Assembly (NCBI GenBank): GCA_037893225.1
Contig: JAZGUH010000185.1
Coordinates: forward strand, 930,001-994,000
From: Hippasteria phrygiana
Taxonomy: Eukaryota; Echinodermata; Asteroidea; Valvatida; Goniasteridae
Direction of reading: 5' to 3'
Length of the DNA: 64,000 nucleotides
The notes below the pieces were generated by a model. It was not told the origin of the DNA. It saw nothing but the letters and a program-made list of their open reading frames with translations, and made no database searches. How positions within the stretch are numbered: position 1 is the stretch's first letter; each line of letters begins with the position of its first letter. A program made the position numbers and the translations under genes. Below are positions 26,873-38,900 of this stretch, in pieces.

Positions 26873-29680
26873 ATTTTTACAGGCTGGCCATTGCGTGCGC
26901 GCATGTGACATGCATTGAATACACACATGCACGCGTTTTAAATACATAATTCTGTCAAACAGAGGAATACAATCCTGTAAAATTAATTCTCAATTTCAAA
27001 TTTTTAGGGGGTCGGGGAAAGGCAGTAGCAGTATTTTTATAGTAAAAAGTGATTTTAAAGATGTACTCTTCATGCTCTTTTTTGAATATCATTTCATTTG
27101 TTTTCAATAGCTATTTTTCTAGCAGTCCAAAAAGGTTTTCACTTTTGAATGAGACAAAGGATACTAAAAAAACACCCACCTTTAATTATTGAATAATTAT
27201 TTTACAAATATTAAATTATTTGCGGCCCGACAACAATTTGGGCATATCTTTGTGTGCATTAGAAAGTAACAGGGAATAATAAAAAAAAATCTTTTTGGAG
27301 ACGCCCGAAATAGAAAAGGTGGTTTTCGCTAACATAAAATGTTAGAAGAAATATGTTTGAAGAAAGAAGAAAAAACATGTTTTAAGCACTGACAGTATAT
27401 CCTTAGGCAAGGAAACCAGGCTACATAGCCTATGGACACTGACAACACAAATCTACTGACGACCAGGCTACGGGATCTATATTTCAAAGAAGAAACCATT
27501 TTTATTTGGAACTTTGATTTGAGCTGCATTATACAAAAAAATGGCAAATCTGCCCATGCAGAAACGATGCATGCGCACGGTGGGAAAAGTGGATTTCATT
27601 TTGTATTCCAAATTGCTTTGATCTACTAAGAAAATGGAATAAAGAATTTCTGCTGTAAATCTCTCTGCTTGCTTATAATGCGGAGTGTTCAGGGTCCCTA
27701 ACACATTGTGCAAGTCTCACAACTTTGAGATTTGTTTATGTGCATAAAGTGTATCAATTGTATCAAATGCTGACTTGTATCAAATTGTATCAAATGCTGA
27801 CTAAAGCCATGGACTTCTTATTTTTGTTTTATTATTTTTTTTACACAAGAGCAATATGCATGCTGACCAATTCATCCAAAACTGAAGTCAAAGTTTTATA
27901 ATCATTTTTGGTCATCAATCTGCAATATTTTCAACATGTTGTAACTTGTAATTTTTTCTTCAAAAAACCACTTTACTGCAGTTGAGCAGCCCAGCCCAGT
28001 CCAGTCAAAACCAAAAAAGGGATATACCACTCACAATGTAGTTAAAACACGACTGTGTGTGTACCCGGAAGTCTCATTCACAAAAATCTCTCTGCGGTTT
28101 CATTCTCTACACAATTATCCAGATTATATAGACACAAATGTCTACAAAAGAATGGAAATCGTTTGTTCTTTAATCCTTTTCCGAAAAGTTAGTCTTGGGG
28201 CCCTATGCAGTTGTGCGTTTGTAAAGATAAAGTGTACAATGCTGTCCAAGATTGTGAGCGTCTAATGGGAGAATTTTGAGTTGCTGGTGGCAGTCCTTTT
28301 CCATTGTTCTCACCAGTCGTGCACATGCTCAGAATTACGCACACATGCACTGAACGAGCAAAAAGGTCTGGTGGTATGTTTTCTGTCACCATTGTCTCAT
28401 ATTCTGAGCATTTAGGGACACATTTTTTTTTTACAATGTTTATGCTGGTTGCACCATTCACCCGACACAGAATTACATCCATATCAAAACTGTATAAGAG
28501 GTGCCCTCTATTGATATTCTGAAGCAAATGGCAGGCAAATATATCATGTGATCTCTGGACACAGAGAGGTTTTGTGAGCTTGGAACATTAAGTGTCAAAA
28601 ACAATTTGGTTTTTTTTCTGTCCCCAATGTGTTATGCACAAAGCTGTGCAGGTTAGAAGTTTCTGTAATTGTTGGAAAAGCCGAGCTGAAAGAGTGACCA
28701 TCCCGGGGGAGGGTCAAGGGTCATGGAAGAAAAGGTGGGGCCAAAACCTCAAAATCTGAAAACGAATCTAGTCAGAATTAAATTCTTAATTTATTTTCAA
28801 ATGCTGGGGGATGGGTAGGGGGTAGTGGTTCTCCTCAAAAACATACCCCACCTCCAACTGAATCCAATATTGGCAAGGCCCGACACAAAATCACAACAAA
28901 ATGGTAGAGGTAGAGACTGAAAGCAAGATGCTGACTTCAGAAATAGCACATGTGAACTTATTGCATTTTTGACTGCCACTTGCTGAAAAAGCATAGCACA
29001 TGTTAACTTACTGCATTTTTGACTGCCAGCACATTGTGAACTGATTAGAATTTTGACTGCCACTTTCTGAAAAATATCAGTAGAGTGCACACCTTTAAGA
29101 AGAAATATACCACCTATAAGAATTAGATCTAAATTACATTAAGGGATACAAATTCAAACAGACTGCACAGAGTTTGAGCAGAATTAATTCTAGTTGCTTT
29201 TTCTAACTTGGAGTTTAGCTTTAAAAAAAGCGGTGTTGTTTATTTTGACTCCCTCGTGATGTAAAGCATTTCTCACAATGTTCAGGCAACATTCCTCTCC
29301 ACTTACCAAGCTCTTGTGACATTGGGCCACAGTCCAACATACAACTAGCGTGCTATTTTAACTTACAAACCTAACAATGCAGATATACAATATACATCGA
29401 AGCACAAACAAGTTGAAAGCATTCTTTTAAAAATAAGATTTTTTAGCTACTATACTTATAAACATTATTCCTAACTCAAACTACACGATTGACAACATAC
29501 ATTAGGCCTAGGTGTCAAACTGCAGAGTTGTAATCAAGCCATCACAATAGTCACTTCATAATTCTCATCTCAAGCAAAGTAACAAGCTATTCAAACACAC
29601 TATATAACAAAAGCATTCCTTTGTGATTGTTCATCCCATATAGCTTGTGAGCTGACTTGTGATTGACTTGTGATCTGCCT
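26873..29680. other. intergenic, unassigned
   Basis: AT-rich. The segment 28280-28370 shares words with 63050-63175 (CAGTCCTTTTCCATTGTTCTCA). No coding exon recognised. Confidence 0.5.
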
Positions 29681-29689
29681 TTTGATCTG

Positions 29690-29992
29690 ACTTGTGAATG
29701 ACTTGTGAATGACTTGTGAATGACTTGTGAATGACTTGTGAATGACTTGTGAATGACTTGTGAATGACTTGTGAATGACTTGTGAATGACTTGTGAATGA
29801 CTTGTGAATGACTTGTGAATGACTTGTGAATGACTTGTGAATGACTTGTGAATGACTTGTGAATGACTTGTGAATGACTTGTGAATGACTTGCGAATGAC
29901 TTGCGAATGACTTGCGAATGACTTGCGAATGACTTGCGAATGACTTGCGAATGACTTGCGAATGACTTGCGAATGACTTGCGAATGACTTGA
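29690..29992. repeat. 11-bp minisatellite TGAATGACTTG
   Basis: About 27 units, with a switch from GTGAATGACTT to CGAATGACTT units near 29890. Because 11 is not a multiple of 3, one reading frame cycles through all phases and yields a spurious 11-residue protein repeat (SHSQVIRKSFA). Confidence 0.92.
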
Positions 29993-30099
29993 TTACAACT
30001 CTGTCACACTGTGTATACATGCACCTCGTTGCATTCTGCATGTTCCCGATATACTCGAGCTGTACCCACATGCAGACCAAAAACCTTTTCCCTCGCTCT

Positions 30100-30280
30100 G
30101 TATGTATGAAATTCATTGCCTGGAGCATGTTTCCCATAATCGTACAATCTTTCCTGCTTCTAGAGGAATATAAATTCATATTTCTTGTATCTGATGCTTT
30201 TTCTTTTGGTTGCTTTGTACCTCAAGTGGTTTACAGCCTTGGTCTGGGTGAAATTGCTTTTAAAAAAACAAAACAAAAAC
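30100..30280 (+). pseudogene. decayed LINE 3' end
   Basis: The plus-strand conceptual peptide reads NSLPGACFP, then SYNLSCF and NINSYFLYL with stops, collinear with the LINE ends at 18.7 kb and 60.1 kb. It is followed by the CTCAAGTGG...GCCTTGG tail. Confidence 0.65.
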
Positions 30281-30489
30281 AATATTTTTAAAAAATAAAA
30301 CAAATTGTGAAACCAGGTGAGGATGCTGTGGTATACAGTAACGTACAAGTTGGGATCATGCTAATTTTTGCCAGATTTGTGACAAACACCAAGACTACGT
30401 TTTTCACAATAATGCGAAATAAAACTACATGTGTAGGCTAATCCTCAAAAGAAGCATCCTTGTACAACGTATGTTTTGTTGCATGTTTA

Positions 30490-30874
30490 TGTGACCTGTT
30501 CCCACGAAATGAGCGTAAAGTAGCAACATTTGAAAATCAAGATTATGGTATTTCCTGAAAGTTGTGGTATCTCATTCCTATAGTCCCGATACCTTTTGGA
30601 GTTATCAGTGTCTTGACCCCTTGTTTTGAGAAATTGAAGCTCCAAATTTGGTGATCTGCGCACACTCCGAGTAAAAAAAAAGAAAAATCCCCCCAAAATA
30701 TTTTGAGAATAGATTCAGTTTAAAAACTTTGGGATATGATAGAATACGGTTTTTCAAGTATACAGTTGTTAAAATCCTAAAAATTGACTTTTCAGTGAAA
30801 AAATGGTTGTTTCTGCTTGTAACTCAGAAAGCCATAGTGCGACTTTACGCTCATTTTGTGCTGCCAAGGTCACA
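30490..30874. mobile_element. MITE with TGTGACCT ends
   Basis: 385 bp starting TGTGACCTGTTCCCACGAAATGAGCGTAAAG-like (positions 30490-30520), with the complement CTTTACGCTCATTTTGTG...AGGTCACA at the right end. Confidence 0.65.
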
Positions 30875-30879
30875 TAAAA

Positions 30880-32720
30880 TAACTACAACGTGGTAATCTT
30901 TCTGCATGAGCCCCACTTGGCAACCGAGACAAACACAGTGTGACATCACTGGCAGCAAGGGCTCGGACACGAAACTAAAACTAGTTGCCTTTCGGCTACA
31001 TCTCACTACAGTTTTAAAAAAAATTACAATAATTTCACATGTCTGTTTAAGTCACCCCTTTTATCCCAGCAGCTCAAAACATAAAATTGATTCTTGATTA
31101 AATAAGAAAACAAAACTTAATATAAATTTGTTCAAAATTTCAAATATTTATAAGCATTTTGGCACTTAAAAAAAAAATTAAAATAAAGTATTACACATTT
31201 TGTTACTTGGTGGACAACTACATGTATAATATGCATGTAGTTGTGGTACATTTGTTTACGTATTTACAAAGTCGAATTACACGTATGTACAAAAATATAT
31301 CAAGTATGAAATTAGTTTTGGACACAGCAAGTAAACATGTTTTAAATGTCTGAAATACTGGATAAGAGACCAAACCACACGGTCCTCAATCACTTTGAAA
31401 CTGACGATAGCCGTTTTCATTGTGACATACAGTTAGTGCTCTACAACAAACTGAATTTTTCAAATTTTCAAATTTTATGTTTTATTTTAAGTCAAAAACA
31501 GGTTTTTAGCTATTTTGGGAATTTAATTAATTTTTGTAAAGGCTTTTATTCTTGGTTTATTTTCATGCCTCCAAAGCACAAAAAGATATGTACTGCAGAA
31601 ACAGAATTATTGTTGGGCCACTTATAATCCAACGTTTGTAACGTAATTATTCAACAACAAAAGGGTGGATTTTTTCATTTCATCCATTGTCTAATTTCAA
31701 AAGTGAATCTCTTTTGCACAGTGCATTGCAAAAAAAACAAAAAAATGGAAATAAAAAAAAAAAACTAAAACTGGCGGTGAAATATAGAAAACAAGGACAG
31801 TTGATTATTATTGTGGACCTGGTCTTTGTCAAACTTCCTTCGTCAAATAAATGCAAGTGTGAACATCATTGATTTAACCACTTTACATAAACTTTAAAAT
31901 CCCCAACATTAAAATTCTAGTGTGAACACAGTTCAAGGTATATTAAGAGAAAGACAAAAGATCTGGTTCTGGAATCGGAAATGACAAATATAATCAACTT
32001 AAAAAAAAATATCACATTTCATTCTTGGATGGAAAGACAATTTTTTGGTGAACTGCAAAAGTAAAGTCTACAACCAGACAACAAAAAGAGGCAGGTGCAT
32101 TTCTGGGACAAAAAAATGAGGGGGGGGGGGAGACAATTTCAGACATAAATTTTTTAAAACTGAGGACCTGAATTTTTACTTACATTTTTCGGACCTGATC
32201 TTAGAAAGCTTTGTAAAATATCTGGACAAAATTTCCCTTTTTTCTTTTGGCTGGCGGAGAGAGGCTAAAAGTACCCCATTCCCATAGCACCACTTTTAAA
32301 CCTAATAAAATTTACTTTTTACGTTTGAGTATAAATGTGTTTTTTTATGACATAATGTAATGAATAAAAAAAAGCAATGCCCCCAAAAACTTTAATGTCA
32401 AGTAAGTGAAATCAAAAATGTAAATCAAGGCTAAAACATGTATTTTGTTTAATGAACTTTTTCTTTAAAAAGGTTTGGTCTGACTTTAGACAGAAATTAC
32501 AATTCACTGTCCATACACTTAGTGACAAATGGATAAAAAGAAATAACATACGACTCAAATTCATCGAAGCTATCTGAAGCTATCATCAGTTATTTGCACT
32601 GAAAAGTAGGGAATCTTAAGCCAATTGAACTTACAAAACCTAGTGGGGAAGGCTGGGACACTGATGCCGGGAAAACACAAACTTTTCATTTTTTCTTAAC
32701 TATTACGCCATCACGGAAAA
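30880..32720. other. intergenic, AT-rich, unassigned
   Basis: Many A and T runs; no splice-supported frame. It may include 3' UTR of the PAG-like gene, but I cannot place a polyadenylation site. Confidence 0.4.
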
Positions 32721-32725
32721 CTCAC

Positions 32726-33083
32726 TTAACCCTACATGTACATGTAACTATCTGCATCATTTTTCCTTCATGTAACCTGAATCTTCCAATATCCTCCGAT
32801 TCCAAAAATCCTCCAATGTTTGTTACTACTGGGTGCCACGGCCCGCATCCAGCAAAATCCTCCGGTGGGTTTTGGATAAACACCCCAGTAAAATCAATCC
32901 TCAAAAATCATCCAGCACCAGATTGAGCCTGATGACCCGGATCCTCCATTTTCCTCCAGAGGCAAAATCCCCCAATAATCCTGCAAAATTCTCCGATACT
33001 TCAACTTCCAAAAGACCCTCAATCCTGCATATTCCTGCACTTGGCAAAGAGGATTTTGGAGGATTTGGGAAGGTCAGGGTTAA
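32726..33083. mobile_element. TTAA MITE with AATCCTCCA repeats, copy 1
   Basis: 32730-33079 between perfect TTAA sites, starting CCCTACATG and ending GGTCAGGG. The interior is built of AAAATCCTCCAA-type units, as in 60403-60869. Confidence 0.7.
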
Positions 33084-33595
33084 ACTCATTTATTACCAAA
33101 TTGCCACAGCAAATTATGCCGTGAACATCACTCTATAGTCTCCTCAATACAGATTGTGCATGTTGCCTCCCCGAACTTACTGTCCCCGCCCATCATAATT
33201 CCAACAACCACATTTCACACAGCAATTATCATGTCACCATTCCTATTTCATTATTTTGTGTTTGCCATTCTGGAATACAATCTCATACAACAACAAACAG
33301 TTCCTACCTCATACGTCTACAACCTACAGTAGTATTGCAGTGTACAAGCTAAAAACAAATTATGATAAAATATATACTTTTGTTTGTCTATATACATTGG
33401 GCAGGTTAAAACAAAAACAAAACAGATTAATATTCAAATCATACTAATATCTTCGCATTTCTGAGTAAAATTTCGTGCCCAAACTATTTTTAAATTGGCC
33501 ACATTTGAACAAAATGTTTGACGCATACACATACTAATGAAGCATTTCTGTAAAATATGCCCAAGGCTTTCAAAGATTCATTTTTCTCTGATCTA

Positions 33596-34459
33596 GGCCC
33601 CATTTCATAAGAGTAGGCTTCTTACTTGCTTAGCACATAACTTCCTGCTTACAGAGCCTTCGCCCATTTCATAGACACTGTAAAGCAGTGTTATAGTGCT
33701 GCAGCCGATTTCATGAAACCTTGCACAACTCTACTTACGCCACATTTTATTGCGTAAGTTGCGCAACATCTGTGACATTTCTAAAATCGATTTCACGAAA
33801 GTTACGCAGTGCCTAAGTTGCTGACTTGCGCCACAAATTATGGCGTAACTTAAGCACTCATTTAAGGTGGCTTAAGTTGTCCACACAAACACCAAAATGA
33901 TAACTTAGCTAGCTCAGCGTCAGCATAGTAGAGCCGTTAGTTATTAAGTTTACTAGATTATTTCAGAGAGTAATGAAATGATCATCCGCTGCAGGTTTAT
34001 ACCTGTGAGGTATTTCCAAAAGTTGACACAAATTTTTTGTTTTCGGAGCAAAGTTTCAAAAGTGAAAAGTTTCAAAATGGCACCCCACATTTCAATTTGA
34101 CGACTGTTCCAGGCATTTTTATTGTTGTACGAAAACAGTCGCAGTAAAAGTGACACTCAGCCCCGTCCGCAATGTATAACAAATACAAGCTACGCACTGT
34201 TTTTGTGAAATGAATCGCAAGGATGTTACGCAGCTGCGCAACATTTTGATAGCGTAAGTCCTTCGCCATGGCGTAAGTTACACACTATTTTGTGAAATCG
34301 GCTGCAGAACGGAGCACGCCAACTTCAGGAGCAGAATTTGCTCAAAATATTGACAATAGATTCTCTATTCATGCTTAGCACGGCTTGACTGTGCTTGTAA
34401 ACGGTAGAACAATTTTCTTTCGTTCAAACAATTAAGCAGCTCTATGAAATTGTGCACCC
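33596..34459. mobile_element. nested MITEs with CATTTCATA and CCGATTTCA ends
   Basis: The outer ends resemble the middle element at 15862 (CCCATTTCATA...TCTATGAAATTGTG). The inner element about 33699-34307 has ends CTGCAGCCGATTTCA and TGAAATCGGCTGCAG and repeats GCGTAAGTT words. Confidence 0.65.
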
Positions 34460-35082
34460 AACCCCTTCCCCAGGATTTTGGAGCACTGAAGCATGAAAAT
34501 CAGTCTCCATGAAATACGGACTCTTTCTAAATACTGCGCATAACCGGTGCACAAAAACAATGAGAAAGTATACGGTTGCGGTGAGGGCGAGGCTTTGCTG
34601 TGTGGTGCTAAGTTTCAAAATACTTTCAAAACCTGACTCGAAGGCTCAAAAGCATTTTTTTTATAGGGAAAGCAATATTAAAAATGTTATGTTTTGAAAA
34701 CGAATTTTTTTCTACCAAACAGCCTATCACAAAAAGTGGATGACTTCTTTCAAATATCAATACAGTATACATGTAGGTGCTTTTTAATGCACAAGAGTTT
34801 GGCAAGACAAAAGACTTAATGAGATGTATATGTAGACAACAAAATGTAACTCCATGGAACCGAGGTTCCTGTGCACGTTGTGGCCCTCTATTGGCCCAAC
34901 AGTAGAGCAACCATAATTGCTCTACTGTTAGACCACACAGGCCTCTAGCTTAAACACTCAGGCTTGTACTGTTTGGCCTTTGGTTTTAATGCAGGTGTGC
35001 ACAGTTCTGTTTGGGAAGCGCATTTGCAAACCGCTTCTAAAAAGCCTGCGGGCCTAAGGATTATAATCCCATAACGTGTCTT

Positions 35083-35936
35083 CTAAAGCCGCGTCTCCTG
35101 CAGGGGAAACACAATGTTCTCGTAATCGTCGCACAGATCCGCGGTGTTGTTGTTGCTGTTCCCGTTGCTGTCCCCGTTGCCTTCCTGTGAATTCTGCCGC
35201 TGCCAGACGCCGGGGTCTCCCTCGGCGGGGCTTTTGGGCGTCCCCCCTTTCTCCTTCTTGCCGCTTTTGGACCATTTCCGCTCCTTCTTGGCCTCCTTCT
35301 TGGCCTTCTTCGCTTGCTTCTGCTTCTCTTTCTTGCTGGCTGGCTTCGGAAACTCCACTTCCACTGCTTCGTAGCTGTGATTGGCCCGTCTGTCGGCGGG
35401 ACTTGGGCTGGTCTCCGTCGGCGAGCTGGGCTGGTTCGTCTCCATATCGATGTACATGTGTTCCCTCTTGGTCCACAGGTCTTCTCGGGGTACACGTTCA
35501 GTCACGTGAATCATGCCGCCAGCGAGAGCGGATGCGCTGGCCTCGCCGTTTGGCGTCGTGTCGCCAACCGATTGGTAATTATCCTCCATGCTCTGGTAAT
35601 TGTCCTCAACTGTTTGGTAGTTATCTTCGGCCGGCTTCGTCTCCCAGGCCGGCTCCAGGTCTTCTTTCAATATGATCTTTGACTCCCGACCTTTGCCCTT
35701 TTTCTCCACCACAGCGTACAGGGGCAGGCCATTGGTGTCCACCGGCGGCGGGCTGGAGTCTGGCGACCGGACCTCTGTCCGCGCATTGTTATTGATTTGG
35801 TCGGGCCTCTTGTTGCCAACCTTATTGACCTTGGCATAGTTCGCTTTGGAGTTCTTGTCGACGGTGTACGCCAGCACTTTGGCAGGGATTGGTCGCTTTT
35901 CCGTGACGGCGTAGGGCTCGATGTCATCATCGTCCT
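35083..35936 (-). CDS. PAG-like gene, last coding exon: tyrosine repeats, lysine block, TRL end
   Basis: It starts after ATATTTTAG in phase 1 and runs 284 codons to TAG at 35085-35083. It carries EPYAVTEK, LAYTVDK and LYAVVEK, three consecutive DNYQ heptads, MYIDME and HSYEAVEV. A Lys-rich block (KKEKQKQAKKAKKEAKKE) follows, then an Asn/Gly-rich linker and DDYENIV just before the terminal ETRL. The tyrosine motif followed by a class I PDZ ligand reproduces the end of PAG1. Overlapping open frames on both strands here are composition shadows. Confidence 0.88.
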
Positions 35937-38900
35937 CTAAAATATCACACCGAGAATTAAAATATTTAAAGTTATGTATATGCGCCGACTGAAAATTTTG
36001 ATTCAAAGAATTTTTTCCCACTAAAGAATGATGAAAGAAAACTGGATTTTGGAAGAAAAAGTACTTACTACACTCTGCACTATTTAGTTTTCCCAGAATA
36101 TATTGTTTTATTATGTTTTGTTATAAGGAACGGCTCCAAGTCCAGACCTATAAAATTTTCCAACCACGAGTCACATCATCTTGCCTTGCTTTAAGAAAGC
36201 TTTTCCTCACCACAAATATATTTAATTTGAAACTGTGCAAAACTTAATTTCATTTGAAGTTTTGTAGAGAGTACAAGATCAGAGAATTTTTCGGAATGTA
36301 TCGAAGTGACAAACCCTACAAAAAACGCCATGGTTCTGAGAATAAAACAGATATTAGCTTGACTTTCCGGTCAGTATGCTCTGGCCATCAACAAAAGAAT
36401 GCCTGTCACACTGACCAAAACATCCAGTTAATACCTCTGTTTCTTTTTAGAATCACACTTCTCTTTTTTTTTTTTTTTTTTTTTTTATTAGAGTAAAGTC
36501 ACGTTCTTACTGGACTTTTTCTTCCATTACCTCGCGGTAAGTTACCATTACTATCTGTTGGCACTAAATTTCTCAGACAATGTTGGTTTTTTCTGTGTTG
36601 GTGTGAAAGCATTTTTAACTGACCTGCTTGGGGATTTGCCGCAGCTCCCCCTACTGCCTTCGGCGGCTTGGGTCGCGTCTCGTCTGTGATTTCTTCGTAG
36701 ACACGCGGTGCCCTTACCATCTGCCAGTTGTTGCTAGCCGACGGCCCATTCACGGTTCCCTGTAATTAATCAGCCAGTTCACAAAAATCTAAATAGGAAA
36801 AGTGCACTAAATACTTCTGAAACAATGATAATTGGTAATTTATTGAGACCCAGGACATGAAAAAGTCACAGGGCTGTCCCACCTACACAAATACCTCTAT
36901 CGAGCTGTCACAATACCAGAAGTATAAACAACTGTTTGCCATACCCTTGCACATACGTGTACATATACACTGAGTTTTAACCAAGGCTGTGAACATCAGA
37001 ACAACCATGGAAACAATTGTGACCCGCTCTGGAAAATGGTATATTATGTCGCAAAATATGAAAAATGAGTTCCATGCATGTTTGGAAAGCCTGCAATGTA
37101 AGCTTTCATTTGGTACATGACAGAGCTCCAAAGCCCTTTCCATTCTGGAGATATCGCGTTTTTGCATATTAATTAGTTCTATGGGGTTCAAATGACACAA
37201 CAGAGAAAACAGGCTTTGAAATAGCTAGTTCTAATACATTGCAATGGAACAATGCACTCTAAAAAGGTTATTTTTTCACTTTATTCACTGAAATCAACAT
37301 TGTTGTGCACCAAACCTGAAACTTTAGATATTTATGATGTCATTAAAGACAAAAACAAAAAATAAATGTTGACGAATAATGTTACCCTCTCAACGTTGAA
37401 AGGGCCATTACACATAAATGCATAGTGCGACTTATATCACCTTTTTCTAGAGCGGGTCACAATTTTCTGCTAAAAGTTTGGCTAACAACAGCAGCAAAAA
37501 TTGAGCTGACCTTCAGCATGTATTATTTCACTGCCTAGAAGCGCTAATGCTTGGTTCAGCTCAGTTCAACTCAACTGCAAATTAAAACTTAAAGGTGATA
37601 TACAACATTTGCAAACATCAAAAAAATATAACCACGGAAATATTATGAAACTGCAAGTAAATAATAGTCTCAAGCATCCTGTGAAATCATGGTGTACTGT
37701 CATTTTCAAGAAACGTAAAAATTTTGTTTCAATTTCCAGCGATGGCCGACTGACCATCGTTGGAAATAGTCTTGTTTCCCGACCTGATGATTCCCTGATG
37801 TTTAAATTGCTCCGCTTTGTCTGAAGTAGGGTCGGGGAACCAGACGACAAGAACAGCATTTTTTTCTTCTGTTTTTTTTGCACCTGTGCATGCAAAACTT
37901 TCAACCGGTCAGTGTTACAGTATTTGCTATAAAACACAAAATTCAGGCAAAAGCAAATGTTGCACACTACGTTTAAATTGGAGATTTTTCTGAAAATCCT
38001 GAGTGGACCGGATGAAAATAAACAGAGCTGGTGAAAACAGCTAAACTCCTTTCAATATCAATGCCTGAAAAGGACCCTCCAAATAAACTTCAAATATTCT
38101 TCCCGAACATCATTTATTACAAAACTGATATAGAAGAACTTCACAACCTCACTCAAACAACAAAAGTAAGTCAGAAAGTCAAACGCAGACGATGGAACTG
38201 GAATTTGACCATGTTCTGCAGGAAAGAATTTGACTACCACTGTGGAAGTGCCGTGGCCTAGTGGTTTGGATCATTGAATTCGTGGTCTGCGGGTAATTCT
38301 GCAGGTTGTGGGTTCGAGCCCACTCCTGGGCTACAGCATTTCTAAGCTTAATATGGGTAGAGGCATTATTAATGCCTTGCAGTGGACTAGTTACCTATCC
38401 TGACCCTATTCATACTGTGAAGAGATCAGATTATCTTGTCTTGTTTCAGTGTGAGGGGCTGGTTCGACCACACTTTCCTCTGTAGCCCACACCTGGAGTG
38501 GCCTTTTGGCCTTGTGATGGGCGATTTGCATACAAAAGAAACTGCCCTTACTTGGCAACTTGACGGAAGGCACTAAGTAGGAAGGCCGAAAACAACTTGG
38601 AGAAGGACAGTAGAAAAGGAAAGAAGGGTTACAGGATGGAGGACGACGTGGAAGGAAGCCAGGGGGTGTGCACGGGACAGACACAAATGGAAGCAGAGCG
38701 TGATGGCCTTATGTGCACGAAGGTAAAGGCCGAACGGACAAAATGAGTTTGGTTTGGTTTCGGCAAATTTCACTTCAGATTCCCGAGTTCGGCTGCAGCA
38801 CTTCTTCAATGATACATCTCACTTCGATCTCATTTTGAGACCTGCATGTCCGTACTCTGTCTGAAAAGTTCAACTTCATGGATTTCCCCCACTAACAAAT

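Noticed and set aside
29631..30179. 182-residue protein with perfect 11-residue repeats
   Set aside because: An 11-bp minisatellite automatically yields an 11-residue period with no stops. No coding signal flanks it.
35076..35675. 199-residue plus-strand open frame opposite the last PAG-like exon
   Set aside because: It is antisense to a well-supported exon. Its Ser/Arg/Cys-rich composition is what complementing Glu/Lys codons produces, and it has no splice or family support.
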